A stretch of DNA of 64,000 nt from Rhizobium sp. Root708 (GCF_001429725.1 NZ_LMHV01000001.1:1-64000); one strand, 5' to 3'; shown: positions 37,015-47,181, counted from the first letter of the stretch. Numbers and translations: made by a program. Notes: a model not told the origin generated them from the letters alone.

Positions 37015-37968
37015 TTAGAGATTGCGTCCCATATTGAGGAATTTCTGGCGACGATCGTTGCGAAGCTGCTCGCCCGAGCGGCTGGAAAGTTCGCCGAGAG
37101 CATTGGCGATGACGTCGCCGGTTGCGGCAATCACGCTGTCCGGGTCACGGTGCGCACCGCCGAGCGGTTCGCCGATGATCCCGTCGATGATCCCGAGTGC
37201 CTTCAGATCATCGGAGGTGATCTTCATGTTGGTGGCCGCTTCCTTGGCACGGGCGGAATCGCGCCAGAGGATCGAAGCCGCACCCTCAGGCGAAATGACG
37301 CTGTAGATCGCATGCTCCAGCATGTAGACGCGGTTGCCCGTTGCGATCGCAATCGCGCCGCCGGAGCCACCTTCGCCGATGACGACGGAGATGATCGGCA
37401 CCTTGAGGCCGAGGCACATTTCCGTCGAGCGGGCGATGGCTTCAGCCTGGCCGCGCTCTTCGGCGCCGACGCCCGGATAGGCGCCTGCTGTATCGACAAG
37501 CGTGATGACGGGGAGACCGAAGCGGTCAGCCATTTCCAGAACGCGGATCGCCTTGCGATAGCCTTCCGGCCGGGCGCTGCCGAAATTGTGCTTCAGGCGG
37601 CTCTTCGTGTCGTTGCCCTTTTCCTGGCCGAGAACGGCGACGGGCTGGCCGCGAAAGCGGGCAAGCCCTGCCTGGATCGCAGCATCCTCGGAAAACTTGC
37701 GGTCGCCGGCAAGCGGCGTGAATTCCTGAAACAGGGTCTTGGCGTAATCGACGAAATGCGGTCGCTGCGGATGCCGCGCGACCTGCGTCTTCTGCCAGGC
37801 GTTGAGCTTCGAATAGATGTCGACCATCGCTTCGCGAACGCGAACTTCGAGCCTTCCGATTTCATCGGACGTGTCGATGCTCTCGTCTTCCGTGGCGAGC
37901 TTCTTCAGTTCGATGATCTTGCCTTCGAGGTCGGAGATCGGCTTTTCGAAGTCGAGATAGTTGTGCAT
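37015..37968 (-). CDS. accA: Acetyl-CoA carboxylase carboxyltransferase subunit alpha
   Basis: Alpha subunit of the carboxyltransferase that makes malonyl-CoA for fatty acid synthesis, paired with AccD encoded elsewhere. The 317-residue product is full length, with the N-terminal helical region (MHNYLDFEKPISDLEGKI), the GRPVAVLGQEKG-type segment at about 105, and the DTAGAYPG and IGEGGSGGAIAI oxyanion-hole motifs. It runs from 37968, with xerD 63 bases upstream on the same strand. Confidence 0.97.
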   Translation of the reverse strand: MHNYLDFEKPISDLEGKIIELKKLATEDESIDTSDEIGRLEVRVREAMVDIYSKLNAWQKTQVARHPQRPHFVDYAKTLFQEFTPLAGDRKFSEDAAIQAGLARFRGQPVAVLGQEKGNDTKSRLKHNFGSARPEGYRKAIRVLEMADRFGLPVITLVDTAGAYPGVGAEERGQAEAIARSTEMCLGLKVPIISVVIGEGGSGGAIAIATGNRVYMLEHAIYSVISPEGAASILWRDSARAKEAATNMKITSDDLKALGIIDGIIGEPLGGAHRDPDSVIAATGDVIANALGELSSRSGEQLRNDRRQKFLNMGRNL

Positions 37969-38031
37969 GAGGTGCGTTTCCGTTCCTTGTGCCGGGGCGA
38001 GTTTCTACAATCTCACCCTTTGTTGCCGGTC

Positions 38032-38985
38032 CTATTCCTGCTTTTTGGCCTGTTTGGCAAGGGGGTGGTGCGTTTGGACCAGTTGTTGAAGCCGTTCCTC
38101 CAACACATGCGTATAAATTTGCGTTGTTGAAATGTCTGAGTGTCCGAGCAATTCCTGTACGACGCGAAGATCCGCGCCGTTGGCGAGAAGATGGCTTGCA
38201 AATGCATGCCGCATCACGTGCGGCGAGATCATAGATGGGGTGAGACCTGCCCTGATCGCAAGGTTTTTCAAGTCACGCGCGAAAACCTGACGCGGCAGAT
38301 AGCCTTCCTTCGACGCTGCCGGGAATAGCCACGGACTTTCCTGCGGCACCTTTGCCGCGGCGTTCTCCGCAGCCAGCATCCGCCCATAGAGCTTCAGCGT
38401 CGCGATCGCCGATTGCGACAGCGGCACCAGCCGCTCCTTGTTGCCCTTGCCGCGGATCATCAGGAAGCGCCCGTCCTGATCAAGCACGCGCACGGGAAGC
38501 GTTACGAGCTCGCTGACACGCATGCCGGTCGCGTAGAGCAGTTCGAGAAGCGCCAGCATCCGAAGTCGCTGCAATTGGCCCGGCGCCGGATCCTGCGCTT
38601 CGGTCTCCGCCTGCTCAAGCAACCGGCCGACCTCGTCGACCCCCATCGTCTTCGGCAGCGCCCGGCCCTTCTTCGGCGCATCGAGAACGCCGGTCGGATC
38701 GTCGGTACGCAGCCCTTCGGCATAGAGGAACTTGTAGAACTGGCGCATCGCCGCCAGACGCCGTGCCTGCGAGGACGGTTTGAACCCTTGCCCGGCAAGC
38801 GAAGAGAGATAGGCGGATAGATCCGCCGACACCGCCTCCAGCAGACGCACGCCCCTGCCGCTCAGAAAGCTGTGCAGATCGTCCAGATCGTGCTCATAGG
38901 AAGAGAGCGTATTGGCCGCAGCGCCGCGCTCGGCACTCATCATTTCCAGAAAGGCTTCGACGTGAACCCAGCCGAGATCCTTCAT
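38032..38985 (-). CDS. xerD: Site-specific tyrosine recombinase XerD
   Basis: Resolves chromosome dimers at dif with XerC at the division septum. The 317-residue product has the N-terminal SAM-like core-binding domain (about 5-95) and the catalytic domain with all active-site residues: Arg156 (ATGMRVSEL), Lys180 (RGKGNKE), His256 and Arg259 (HVMRHAF), His282 (LLGHSD) and nucleophile Tyr291 (TQIYTHV). Placement beside aroK/aroB and accA is normal for Rhizobiaceae and there are no element genes around, so this is the housekeeping enzyme and not an integrase. Confidence 0.93.
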   Translation of the reverse strand: MKDLGWVHVEAFLEMMSAERGAAANTLSSYEHDLDDLHSFLSGRGVRLLEAVSADLSAYLSSLAGQGFKPSSQARRLAAMRQFYKFLYAEGLRTDDPTGVLDAPKKGRALPKTMGVDEVGRLLEQAETEAQDPAPGQLQRLRMLALLELLYATGMRVSELVTLPVRVLDQDGRFLMIRGKGNKERLVPLSQSAIATLKLYGRMLAAENAAAKVPQESPWLFPAASKEGYLPRQVFARDLKNLAIRAGLTPSMISPHVMRHAFASHLLANGADLRVVQELLGHSDISTTQIYTHVLEERLQQLVQTHHPLAKQAKKQE

Positions 38986-38989
38986 CGGC

Positions 38990-39166
38990 TCACTTCTTGG
39001 ACGGGTTTATGGCGCCGGTCGCCGGAGGATTGATCCGCTCGGAGGGAATGCGGATCGTCACGTCGCGTTCCTGCGGCTCGACGAACACAACGAGTGCCCA
39101 CATCGCTCCGTATATCGCGCCAGCGATGACCGCCAAGACGGCGAGAAAACGGAACAGACTCGGCAT
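38990..39166 (-). CDS. Small single-pass membrane protein upstream of xerD (58 residues)
   Basis: Start ATG 39166 has GGAG seven bases upstream, and the stop lies 4 bases before the xerD start, so it is the first gene of the xerD transcript. The product [13 protein letters not shown]... has one membrane segment (about 4-30), then a short periplasmic tail with [19 protein letters not shown]. No family was recognised. It is short enough to be missed by length cut-offs, yet placement, ribosome site and hydrophobic design make it a convincing gene. Confidence 0.75.
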   Translation of the reverse strand: MPSLFRFLAVLAVIAGAIYGAMWALVVFVEPQERDVTIRIPSERINPPATGAINPSKK

Positions 39167-39255
39167 TCAGCAACTCCATGGATCTGCTTCTTTATGAAGA
39201 AGCATGTTTGCAAGTGCAAGAAGACGCTTTTGAACCACGTTTCCCTTGCCCGCGA

Positions 39256-39285
39256 CTTGACGCTACACCTGCATTTGTCGATACC
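39256..39285 (+). promoter_or_regulatory. Candidate promoter of aroK-aroB
   Basis: CTTGACG (39256-39262) followed 17 bases later by GATACC (39280-39285). The -35 fits the alphaproteobacterial consensus well and the -10 is weak. It predicts a transcript start near 39292, about 20 bases before the aroK ATG at 39313. Confidence 0.4.
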
Positions 39286-39312
39286 GTTCGCAAACAAAGT
39301 GTGAATGGACCA

Positions 39313-39900
39313 ATGAGCGACCCAGTTCTGATCGTTGCCGAAAGCTTGAAAGACAGAGCTCGTGCTGCGCTCGGTTCTCGCAACCTGATCCTGGTCGGAT
39401 TGATGGGTGCCGGCAAATCTTCCGTCGGTCGGATCGTCGCCCAGCAGCTGGGCATCCCTTTCGTTGATAGCGACGCCGAGATCGAGAAGGTCTCCCGCAT
39501 GTCGATCACCGAACTCTTCGCGGCTTACGGCGAAGAAGAGTTCCGTGCGCTCGAAACCCGCGTCATGAAGCGCTTGTTGAAGAACGGCCCCCGCGTCGTC
39601 TCCACCGGCGGCGGCGCCTTCATCAACGACAGGACGCGCAAGCACATCAAGAAGGGCGGCGTCTCCATCTGGCTGAAGGCGGAGCTCGAAGTTCTCTGGG
39701 AGCGGGTCAACAAGCGCGATACACGGCCGTTGCTGAAGACCGAGAACCCCAGGCAGACCCTCGAAAATCTCATGAACGCGCGTTATCCGATCTACGAGCT
39801 CGCCGACCTCACCGTGCTGTCGCGCGATGTTCGCAAGGAGCTGATGGCCGACGAGGTCCTCAAAGCCGTGATCGATTCCAGAACCGAAAGTGCAGCCTGA
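39313..39900 (+). CDS. aroK: Shikimate kinase
   Basis: Phosphorylates shikimate in the aromatic amino acid pathway. The 195-residue product has the P-loop GLMGAGKS (29-36), the DSDAEIE substrate segment, the STGGGAF motif, and the RDTRPLL lid arginines. The frame is open for 45 more codons (to 39178), but the start at 39313 (MSDPVLIVAE) gives the family length and lies just after a promoter-like sequence. Its stop overlaps the aroB start by one base. Confidence 0.95.
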   Translation: MSDPVLIVAESLKDRARAALGSRNLILVGLMGAGKSSVGRIVAQQLGIPFVDSDAEIEKVSRMSITELFAAYGEEEFRALETRVMKRLLKNGPRVVSTGGGAFINDRTRKHIKKGGVSIWLKAELEVLWERVNKRDTRPLLKTENPRQTLENLMNARYPIYELADLTVLSRDVRKELMADEVLKAVIDSRTESAA

Positions 39901-41030
39901 TGAATGCGATTGCCTCCGCCTCCGAACGCAAGGTTCATGTGCCGCTCGGCGACCGCGCCTACGACATCCTGATCGGGCCGGGGCTGATTGCGCGCGCCGG
40001 CGCCGAGATCGCAGCGCGCCTCAAGGGCCGCAAGGCAGCCATCATTACCGATGAGAACGTCGCCCCGCTCTATCTCGAGGCGCTGGTTCACAGCCTGGAA
40101 GCAGCGGGCATCGCCTCCGCAACCCTGGTGTTGCCGGCCGGCGAAAAGACCAAGAGCTTCGAGCCCCTGATGACCGTTTGCGACAAGGTCCTCGAAGCAA
40201 GGATCGAGCGCAACGATTATGTCATCGCATTGGGCGGCGGCGTTATTGGCGACCTCTCCGGCTTTGCGGCCGGTATCGTCAGGCGTGGCGTCCGTTTCGT
40301 GCAGGTGCCGACCTCGCTGCTGTCGCAGGTCGACTCCTCGGTCGGCGGCAAGACGGGCATCAACAGCCGCCACGGCAAGAACCTGATCGGCGTTTTCCAC
40401 CAGCCGGACCTCGTGCTCGCCGATACCGATGTCCTGAATTCACTGAGCGCTCGCGAGTTTCGCGCCGGCTATGCCGAAGTCGCGAAATACGGCCTGATCG
40501 ACAAGCCGGATTTCTTCGCCTGGCTGGAAGCCAACTGGAAATCGGTATTCGCGGGCGGCGGCGAACGGATCGAGGCGATCGCCGCGAGCTGCCAGGCGAA
40601 GTCGGATGTCGTCGTCGCCGATGAGCACGAGAACGGCCAGCGCGCCCTCCTCAATCTCGGCCACACCTTCGGCCACGCGCTGGAAGCGGCAACCGCCTAC
40701 GACAGCGCGCGCCTGGTTCACGGCGAAGGCGTTTCGATCGGCATGGTTCTGGCGCACGAGTTTTCGGCGCGCATAAACCTTGCGAGCCCCGATGACGCTC
40801 GCCGCGTCGAGACCCACCTCAAGGCTGTCGGTCTGCCGACCCGCATTTCGGACATTCCGGGGGCGCTGCCGCCGGCCGAAGTCTTGATGGATGCAATCGC
40901 CCAGGACAAGAAGGTGAAGGGCGGCAAGCTGACCTTCATCCTCACCCGCGGCATCGGACAGTCCTTCGTCGCCAATGATGTTCCCGCCTCGGAAGTGCTG
41001 AGCTTCCTCAAGGAGAAACACCCGCAATGA
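39900..41030 (+). CDS. aroB: 3-dehydroquinate synthase
   Basis: Converts DAHP to 3-dehydroquinate, the second step of the shikimate pathway, using NAD and a divalent metal. The 376-residue product shows GGGVIGDLSGFAAG near 115, the SSVGGKTGIN segment, the metal ligand region GYAEVAKYGLI, and HGEGVSIGM. It overlaps aroK (TGATGA) and its own stop overlaps the CorC-like gene (ATGA), forming a tightly coupled three-gene operon. Confidence 0.97.
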   Translation: MNAIASASERKVHVPLGDRAYDILIGPGLIARAGAEIAARLKGRKAAIITDENVAPLYLEALVHSLEAAGIASATLVLPAGEKTKSFEPLMTVCDKVLEARIERNDYVIALGGGVIGDLSGFAAGIVRRGVRFVQVPTSLLSQVDSSVGGKTGINSRHGKNLIGVFHQPDLVLADTDVLNSLSAREFRAGYAEVAKYGLIDKPDFFAWLEANWKSVFAGGGERIEAIAASCQAKSDVVVADEHENGQRALLNLGHTFGHALEAATAYDSARLVHGEGVSIGMVLAHEFSARINLASPDDARRVETHLKAVGLPTRISDIPGALPPAEVLMDAIAQDKKVKGGKLTFILTRGIGQSFVANDVPASEVLSFLKEKHPQ

Positions 41031-42337
41031 CCCTCGAAGGCGCGCTGGCATTTCTTTCCGCATACTGGCCGGAAATTGTCTCCATCGTGGCCCTCGTTTT
41101 GATGTCGGCGTTCTTTTCCGGTTCGGAAACGGCGCTGACAGCGGTCTCCCGCAGCCGCATCCACACGCTCGAAGCCAATGGCGAGGAGCGCGCGGGGGTC
41201 GTGCGGCAGCTGATCGAGCGCCGCGACCGACTGATCGGCGCCCTGCTGATCGGCAACAACCTTGCCAACATCCTCTCGTCTTCGCTGGCGACAAGCCTGT
41301 TCCTCGGCCTGTTCGGCAACTCGGGCGTTGCGCTCGCGACCCTCGCAATGACTGTTATCCTGGTCATTTTCGCGGAAGTGCTGCCGAAGAGCTGGGCGAT
41401 TTCGACGCCGGATCGATTTGCGCTGAAAACGGCCTATGCGGTCAAGATGTTCGTCGCCGTCGTCGGCCCGCTATCGTCCTTCGTCAACGCGATCGTCCGT
41501 CGGATCCTGGCGCTCTTCGGCATCAACCTCTCACGCGAGGTCTCGATGCTTTCCGCGCATGAGGAATTGCGCGGCGCCGTCGATCTCCTGCATCGCGAAG
41601 GATCGGTCGTGAAGGCCGACCGAGACCGCCTGGGCGGCGTCCTCGATCTTGGCGAACTCGAGCTCTCCGACATCATGGTTCACCGCATGGCGATGCGGGC
41701 CATCAACGCCGACGATCCACCCGAGGCGGTCGTGCGCACCATCCTCGAAAGCCCGTTCACGCGCATGCCGCTCTGGCGTGGGACGACCGACAACATCATC
41801 GGCGTGGTGCATTCCAAGGATCTGCTGCGCGCGCTTGCCGAACGCGATGCCGAGCCCGAACAGCTCGATATCGTCAAGATCGCCCAGAAGCCGTGGTTTG
41901 TGCCGGACAGCACCAACCTCGAAGCGCAGTTGAACGCCTTCCTCCGCCGCAAGCAGCATTTCGCCGTCGTCGTCGACGAATACGGCGAGGTACAGGGCAT
42001 CGTGACGCTCGAAGACATCCTCGAGGAAATCGTCGGCGACATTGCCGATGAGCACGACATCGACATACAAGGCGTGCGTCAGGAGGCGGATGGCTCGATC
42101 GTGGTCGATGGAAACGTCCCGATTCGGGACCTCAACCGCGCGCTCGACTGGCACCTGCCCGACGAGGAGGCGACGACCATCGCTGGCCTCGTCATCCACG
42201 AGTCGATGACCATCCCGGAAGAGCGGCAGGCTTTCACATTCTACGAAAAGCGCTTCATCGTCATGAAACGGGAAAAGAACCGCATAACCAAACTGCGCAT
42301 CAGGCCGGTCGAAGAAAACGACGCCGTCCCGACCTGA
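41027..42337 (+). CDS. HlyC/CorC family transporter (DUF21-CBS protein)
   Basis: The 436-residue membrane protein has an N-terminal CNNM/DUF21 domain (about 1-200, four hydrophobic segments, with GSETALTAVSRSRIH), two CBS domains (about 215-340, with SPFTRMPLWRGTTDNIIGVVH) and a C-terminal CorC_HlyC domain (about 350-430). Proteins of this type move or regulate magnesium or cobalt, often as exporters. Coupling to aroKB by a 4-base overlap is seen across Rhizobiaceae, and the functional link is unclear. Confidence 0.93.
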   Translation: MTLEGALAFLSAYWPEIVSIVALVLMSAFFSGSETALTAVSRSRIHTLEANGEERAGVVRQLIERRDRLIGALLIGNNLANILSSSLATSLFLGLFGNSGVALATLAMTVILVIFAEVLPKSWAISTPDRFALKTAYAVKMFVAVVGPLSSFVNAIVRRILALFGINLSREVSMLSAHEELRGAVDLLHREGSVVKADRDRLGGVLDLGELELSDIMVHRMAMRAINADDPPEAVVRTILESPFTRMPLWRGTTDNIIGVVHSKDLLRALAERDAEPEQLDIVKIAQKPWFVPDSTNLEAQLNAFLRRKQHFAVVVDEYGEVQGIVTLEDILEEIVGDIADEHDIDIQGVRQEADGSIVVDGNVPIRDLNRALDWHLPDEEATTIAGLVIHESMTIPEERQAFTFYEKRFIVMKREKNRITKLRIRPVEENDAVPT

Positions 42338-42404
42338 GGCGGGCATCCTACCCACTGTCGCCACGGAGAGGAGTCCGCTGCGACATCACCATTATGGATT
42401 TGAT

Positions 42405-42884
42405 ATGTTTGATATTTTCTTGCGGGCCGTCGTTGTCGGCGTCGGGGCCACCGTCCTCATGGACATCTGGGCGATCCTCTATGCAAAAGCCACCGGCACG
42501 CCGTTGCCGAACTGGGCACCTGTCGGCCGCTGGTTCTGGCACCTGAAGAACGGCAAGGTTTTTCACGACGACATCGGCAAGGCCGCACCCTACGATCACG
42601 AACTCGCGCTCGGCTGGATCGGCCATTATGCCGTCGGCATTCTCTACGGCGTCCTGCTTGTGCTGCTCACCGGACCCGGCTGGCTGGCGCAGCCGACCTT
42701 CCTGCCGGCGTGGATCTGGTCGATTGTTACCGTCGGTGCCGGCTGGTTTCTGCTGCAGCCCGGCCTCGGCATCGGCTGGGCGGCGTCAAAGACGCCGAAT
42801 CCGAACAAGGTCCGCTTCCTCAATCTGGTGGCGCACACGGTCTTCGGCTTCGGGCTCTACGCGACGGCCCTGCTGATCCGCTGA
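42405..42884 (+). CDS. DUF2938 family membrane protein
   Basis: The 159-residue product has four hydrophobic segments (about 5-28, 70-90, 97-115 and 138-158) and the DUF2938 hallmarks: GxGATVLMDIWA in the first segment, LPNWAPVGRWFWH after it, and GIGWAASKTPNPN before the last. Function unknown. It follows the CorC-like gene by 67 bases and converges on bolA. The ribosome site is weak. Confidence 0.87.
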   Translation: MFDIFLRAVVVGVGATVLMDIWAILYAKATGTPLPNWAPVGRWFWHLKNGKVFHDDIGKAAPYDHELALGWIGHYAVGILYGVLLVLLTGPGWLAQPTFLPAWIWSIVTVGAGWFLLQPGLGIGWAASKTPNPNKVRFLNLVAHTVFGFGLYATALLIR

Positions 42885-42948
42885 AAACATCGCCGGCCTG
42901 GCCGCATTGGAAAGTGCCGCCAGGTCACCCATATAAGGACAGCGTCCG

Positions 42949-43230
42949 CTACCAGCGCACCGGTTCGCCCGGGGCCGCCGGCTCAACTGCGAGCGCATGC
43001 AATCCGGCATCCAGTTCTGGCTTCAAAAGCTCCGTGATCGCGCGGTGCCTTGCCAGTCGCGGCATGCCGGCAAACATGGCGGAGACGATGCGAACCCGCA
43101 TATGGGTCTCGCCGGCGCCCGTCATGTCAGGTTGATGACCTGCGTGAAGATGGCTTTCATTGATGACGCTGAGGCGCTCCGGCGCGAACGCGGCGGTCAG
43201 CTTTTCTTCGATGCGGGTCTGCAGGGTCAT
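42949..43230 (-). CDS. bolA: BolA family protein
   Basis: The 93-residue product is a single BolA domain, with the conserved ESHLHAGH segment (His ligand region) and the MFAGMPRLARHRAITELLKPEL helix. BolA proteins partner with monothiol glutaredoxins in iron-sulfur cluster trafficking and iron sensing. It is divergent from the J-domain gene across a 100-base gap, an arrangement common in Rhizobiaceae. The frame extends to 43275, but ATG 43230 fits the family start. Confidence 0.93.
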   Translation of the reverse strand: MTLQTRIEEKLTAAFAPERLSVINESHLHAGHQPDMTGAGETHMRVRIVSAMFAGMPRLARHRAITELLKPELDAGLHALAVEPAAPGEPVRW

Positions 43231-43330
43231 GGTCTCGTTGCTTTGCGAAAAAGGTTCCCACCAAGCCAGCAACATTCCCGTTTGTCAATTCTTGTTGTCG
43301 CCTCTTCGCAGGCCTAAAATTAAAGCCGCC

Positions 43331-43942
43331 ATGAGACTCGATTCCAAATATTTCGACCGTATCCGCACCCGCCGCAAACGCGAGCAGGAACCCGAACAGG
43401 CTCCCCCTTCCTGTCAGTGGGACGGCTGCGACAAAAAAGGCGTGCATCGCGCTCCCGTCGGACGCAACGCCGAGGGGCAGTTCTTTCTGTTCTGCTTCGA
43501 GCACGTCAAGGACTACAACAAGGGCTACAACTACTTCTCCGGCCTCTCCGACGGCGAGATCGCGCGCTATCAGAAAGAAGCGATAACCGGCCATCGCCCC
43601 ACCTGGACGGTCGGCGTCAACAAGTCGGCCAAGGACAGCCCGCTGCAGTCCGACATGCGCTCCGGTTCCTACCGGGTGCGCGATCCCTTCGGCTTCGTCA
43701 ACGGCAGCAAGGGAAACGGCCCGCGCTTCCCCGAGCAGCGCAAGCTGAAAACCTTGGAGGCCAAGGCTTTCGACACGATGGGCCTGGAGGCCAGCGCGAC
43801 CTCCTCGGAGATCAAGAGCCGGTACAAGGAACTGGTCAAGAAGCACCACCCCGACGCCAACGGCGGCGACCGTGGTTCGGAGGAACGGTTCCGCGCCGTT
43901 ATCCAAGCCTATCAATTATTGAAGCAGAACGGTTTTTGTTAG
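43331..43942 (+). CDS. J-domain (DnaJ-like) protein with N-terminal Cys/His region
   Basis: The 203-residue product has a C-terminal J domain (about 145-203) with HPD in KKHHPDANGG, able in principle to stimulate a DnaK ATPase. The N-terminal half holds CQWDGCDKKGVHRAP and a FCFEHV segment, a CxxxxC-H-C-H pattern that looks like a small metal-binding site. It lacks the G/F and zinc-finger domains of true DnaJ. The start at 43331 is chosen because the upstream open frame overlaps the divergent bolA gene. Confidence 0.9.
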   Translation: MRLDSKYFDRIRTRRKREQEPEQAPPSCQWDGCDKKGVHRAPVGRNAEGQFFLFCFEHVKDYNKGYNYFSGLSDGEIARYQKEAITGHRPTWTVGVNKSAKDSPLQSDMRSGSYRVRDPFGFVNGSKGNGPRFPEQRKLKTLEAKAFDTMGLEASATSSEIKSRYKELVKKHHPDANGGDRGSEERFRAVIQAYQLLKQNGFC

Positions 43943-44253
43943 TTCCTGTCCTTGCTCTTGGTCTTCAATCAGGTATGGTCCCAAACGGCTGAGGCCGCAG
44001 GCGACCGCGGCATAAGTTTCTGCGTTTGTCCCACAGGCGCCTTGGCCACTTCCGGGCGCGGCGTTTCTTGTCCGGGACTTTGTTCAAGAATGCTCGCTAG
44101 CGGTAATTTATCGCCCCCGAGGTTTCGTTTCAGTCCCGGAGAAGCATCGCCGACGTTCCGACATGAACGAGCGCAGGTTATTTTGCGGCGTCATGGTTGC
44201 GAAATGGGCTGAGACAGTATGGCCGGGTGTCGGGCACCCGCCTTGGAGACATG
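43943..44253 (+). other. Leader region of cobS
   Basis: No gene was seen in these 311 bases. There is no recognisable cobalamin-riboswitch B12 box. A 6-bp hairpin (CGGGTG 44224-44229, CACCCG 44235-44240, loop TCGGG) ends just before the cobS ribosome site GGAG (44245-44248) and could affect its access; this is speculative. Confidence 0.4.
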
Positions 44254-45246
44254 ATGAGCAAGATTGACCTTGATATTTCGGAGATTCCGGACACCACCGT
44301 TTCGGTCAGGGAGGTCTTTGGTATCGATTCCGACATCCGCGTGCCGGCCTACAGCCAGGGCAGCGCCTATGTTCCGGACCTCGATACCGATTATCTCTTC
44401 GACCGCGAAACCACGCTCGCCATTCTTGCCGGCTTCGCCCATAACCGACGTGTGATGATCTCCGGCTATCATGGCACGGGTAAGTCCTCGCACATCGAAC
44501 AGGTTGCCGCTCGTCTGAACTGGCCCTGTGTTCGTATCAACCTCGACAGCCACGTCAGCCGTATCGATCTCGTCGGCAAGGACGCGATCGTCGTCAAGGA
44601 CGGCCTGCAGGTAACGGAATTCAAGGACGGCATCCTGCCGTGGGCCTACCAGCACAATGTCGCGCTCGTCTTCGACGAATATGACGCCGGCCGCCCCGAC
44701 GTCATGTTCGTCATCCAGCGTGTTCTGGAATCGTCCGGCCGCCTGACGCTGCTCGACCAGAGCCGCGTCATCCGCCCTCACCCCGCCTTCCGCCTGTTTG
44801 CGACCGCAAACACCATCGGTCTCGGCGATACGACGGGCCTCTATCACGGCACGCAGCAGATCAACCAGGCGCAGATGGACCGCTGGTCGATCGTCACGAC
44901 GCTGAACTACCTGCCGCACGACCATGAAGTGAACATCGTCGCCGCCAAGGTGAAGGCCTTCGGCAAGGACAAGGAAGGCCGCGACACCGTCTCCAAGATG
45001 GTCCGCGTTGCCGACTTGACGCGCGCTTCCTTCATGAACGGCGACCTGTCGACCGTCATGAGCCCGCGGACTGTCATCACCTGGGCCGAGAATGCCGAAA
45101 TCTTCGGCGATCTCGCCTTCGCCTTCCGCGTCACCTTCCTCAACAAGTGCGACGAACTGGAGCGCCCGTTGGTGGCCGAGCATTACCAGCGTGCTTTCGG
45201 CGTCGAGCTGAAGGAAAGCGCTGCCAACATCGTTCTGGAGGCTTAA
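44254..45246 (+). CDS. cobS: Cobaltochelatase subunit CobS
   Basis: AAA+ motor subunit of the aerobic cobaltochelatase CobNST, which inserts cobalt into hydrogenobyrinate a,c-diamide during cobalamin synthesis. The 330-residue product has Walker [10 protein letters not shown] (71-79), Walker [11 protein letters not shown] near 155, and the sensor segment [20 protein letters not shown] lies five bases before ATG 44254, so the second of two adjacent ATGs is preferred. cobT follows after 12 bases; cobN is not in this window. Confidence 0.95.
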   Translation: MSKIDLDISEIPDTTVSVREVFGIDSDIRVPAYSQGSAYVPDLDTDYLFDRETTLAILAGFAHNRRVMISGYHGTGKSSHIEQVAARLNWPCVRINLDSHVSRIDLVGKDAIVVKDGLQVTEFKDGILPWAYQHNVALVFDEYDAGRPDVMFVIQRVLESSGRLTLLDQSRVIRPHPAFRLFATANTIGLGDTTGLYHGTQQINQAQMDRWSIVTTLNYLPHDHEVNIVAAKVKAFGKDKEGRDTVSKMVRVADLTRASFMNGDLSTVMSPRTVITWAENAEIFGDLAFAFRVTFLNKCDELERPLVAEHYQRAFGVELKESAANIVLEA

Positions 45247-45258
45247 GGCCGACCGATC

Positions 45259-47160
45259 ATGGCTGCTCGCGGTGACAATTCGAAAGCAAAGCCCGGCTCG
45301 CCTGTCGACGTCGAACCGTTGCGCCGGGCGATAACCGGCAGCGTACGCGCGATCGCCGGCGACGGCGACGTCGAGGTGACCTTCGCCAATGAACGCCCTG
45401 GAATGACGGCCGAGCGGATTCGTCTGCCGGAGATTTCCAAGCGTCCGACACTGCATGAGCTCTCGGTAACGCGCGGGCTCGGCGACTCGATGGCATTGCG
45501 GCTTGCCTGCCACGACGACAAGGTGCACGCGACGATGGCGCCGCAAGGCTCCGACGCGCGCGCGATCTTCGACGCCGTCGAGCAGGCTCGCGTGGAATCC
45601 ATCGGCGCGCTGCGGATGGAAGGCGTTGCCGCAAACCTCCGGTCGATGACCGAGGAGAAATACTCCAAGGCGAATTTCTCAGGCATCGAGCGACAGGAAG
45701 ACGCCCCGATCGGCGAAGCCATGGCCATGCTGGTGCGCGAGAAGCTGACCGGCGAAAAGGCGCCGGCCTCGGCGGGGAAAGTGCTCGACCTCTGGCGTTC
45801 GTTCATTGAGGACAAGGCCGGACCCGAACTCCAAAATCTTTCCGGCGTCATCAACGATCAGCCGGCCTTCTCGAAGGCGATCCGAAACATGCTTTCGGCC
45901 ATGGAGATGGCGGAAGAGTATGGCGACGACGACAATCAGCCGGATTCCGATGACGATTCGGAGCAGGAAGACAAGCCCGGTGGCGACGAGCAGGATCAGG
46001 ACGAAGTCGATGAAGACGCCGGATCGGATGCAGCACCGGTAGAGGACAGCGAAGTCGCCGACGAGCAGATGGAGGATGGCGAGACCGAGGGCGCCGAAAT
46101 CTCCGACGACGACATGCAGGAAGAAGGCGAGGAAGATTCCGAGACGCCGGGTGAAACCCGCCGTCCGAACACGCCCTTCGACGACTTCAACGAGAAGGTC
46201 GACTACCACGTCTTCACCGAAGAATTCGACGAGACGATCACCGCCGAGGAACTCTGCGACGCGGCCGAGTTGGAACGCCTGCGCGCCTTCCTCGACAAAC
46301 AGCTTGCGCACCTTCAGGGCGCGGTCGGTCGTTTGGCCAACCGGCTGCAACGCCGCCTGATGGCGCAGCAGAACCGATCCTGGGACTTCGACCTGGAAGA
46401 AGGTTATCTCGATCCGGCGCGTCTGACGCGCATGATCATCGACCCGATGCAGGCGCTCTCGTTCAAGATGGAGCGCGACACGCAATTCCGCGATACCGTC
46501 GTGACGCTGCTGATCGACAATTCCGGCTCGATGCGCGGCCGTCCGATCACGGTCGCGGCAACCTGTGCCGATATCCTCGCCCGCACGCTGGAGCGTTGCG
46601 GCGTCAAGGTCGAGATCCTCGGCTTCACGACGAAGGCCTGGAAGGGCGGACAGGCGCGTGAAAAGTGGCTTGGCAGCGGCAAGCCACAGACGCCCGGCCG
46701 TCTCAACGATCTGCGTCACATCATCTACAAATCGGCCGACGCACCCTGGCGCCGTGCGCGGGCCAATCTCGGCCTGATGATGCGCGAAGGCCTGCTGAAG
46801 GAAAACATCGACGGTGAGGCGCTGATGTGGGCGCACAACCGCCTGATCGCGCGGCGCGAGCAACGCAAGATCCTGATGATGATTTCCGACGGAGCGCCGG
46901 TCGACGATTCGACGCTGTCGGTCAATCCCGGCAACTATCTGGAGCGCCATCTGCGTGCCGTCATCGACCGCATCGAGACGCGTTCTCCCGTCGAGCTTCT
47001 GGCAATCGGAATCGGCCACGACGTCACCCGCTACTACAGGCGCGCGGTGACCATCGTCGATGCGGACGAACTGGCGGGCGCCATGACCGAGCAGCTTGCA
47101 TCGCTCTTCGAAGACAAGACCGTCCAGCCGCGGGGCGGTCGCCTCCGCCGCGCCGGCTAA
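45259..47160 (+). CDS. cobT: Cobaltochelatase subunit CobT
   Basis: Second AAA-partner subunit of cobaltochelatase. The 633-residue product has an N-terminal domain (about 1-210), a long acidic stretch (about 215-295, mostly Asp/Glu), and a C-terminal von Willebrand A domain with MIDAS motif DNSGSM near residue 420 and [17 protein letters not shown] sequence near 545. This matches CobT of Pseudomonas denitrificans in design and length. It is cotranscribed with cobS. Confidence 0.95.
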   Translation: MAARGDNSKAKPGSPVDVEPLRRAITGSVRAIAGDGDVEVTFANERPGMTAERIRLPEISKRPTLHELSVTRGLGDSMALRLACHDDKVHATMAPQGSDARAIFDAVEQARVESIGALRMEGVAANLRSMTEEKYSKANFSGIERQEDAPIGEAMAMLVREKLTGEKAPASAGKVLDLWRSFIEDKAGPELQNLSGVINDQPAFSKAIRNMLSAMEMAEEYGDDDNQPDSDDDSEQEDKPGGDEQDQDEVDEDAGSDAAPVEDSEVADEQMEDGETEGAEISDDDMQEEGEEDSETPGETRRPNTPFDDFNEKVDYHVFTEEFDETITAEELCDAAELERLRAFLDKQLAHLQGAVGRLANRLQRRLMAQQNRSWDFDLEEGYLDPARLTRMIIDPMQALSFKMERDTQFRDTVVTLLIDNSGSMRGRPITVAATCADILARTLERCGVKVEILGFTTKAWKGGQAREKWLGSGKPQTPGRLNDLRHIIYKSADAPWRRARANLGLMMREGLLKENIDGEALMWAHNRLIARREQRKILMMISDGAPVDDSTLSVNPGNYLERHLRAVIDRIETRSPVELLAIGIGHDVTRYYRRAVTIVDADELAGAMTEQLASLFEDKTVQPRGGRLRRAG

Positions 47161-47181
47161 CCGCGAAAGGACGCTTTCTGG

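Noticed and set aside
36847..37037. 62-codon + strand open frame between the YkuD-domain gene and accA
   Set aside because: No ribosome site, overlaps the accA 3' end, and crosses the palindrome and hairpin.
39178..39312. 45-codon N-terminal extension of shikimate kinase
   Set aside because: The extension overlaps the likely aroK promoter and is not expected in the family; the ATG at 39313 gives the normal length.
43943..44253. Cobalamin riboswitch before cobS-cobT
   Set aside because: No B12-box-like sequence was found in the leader.
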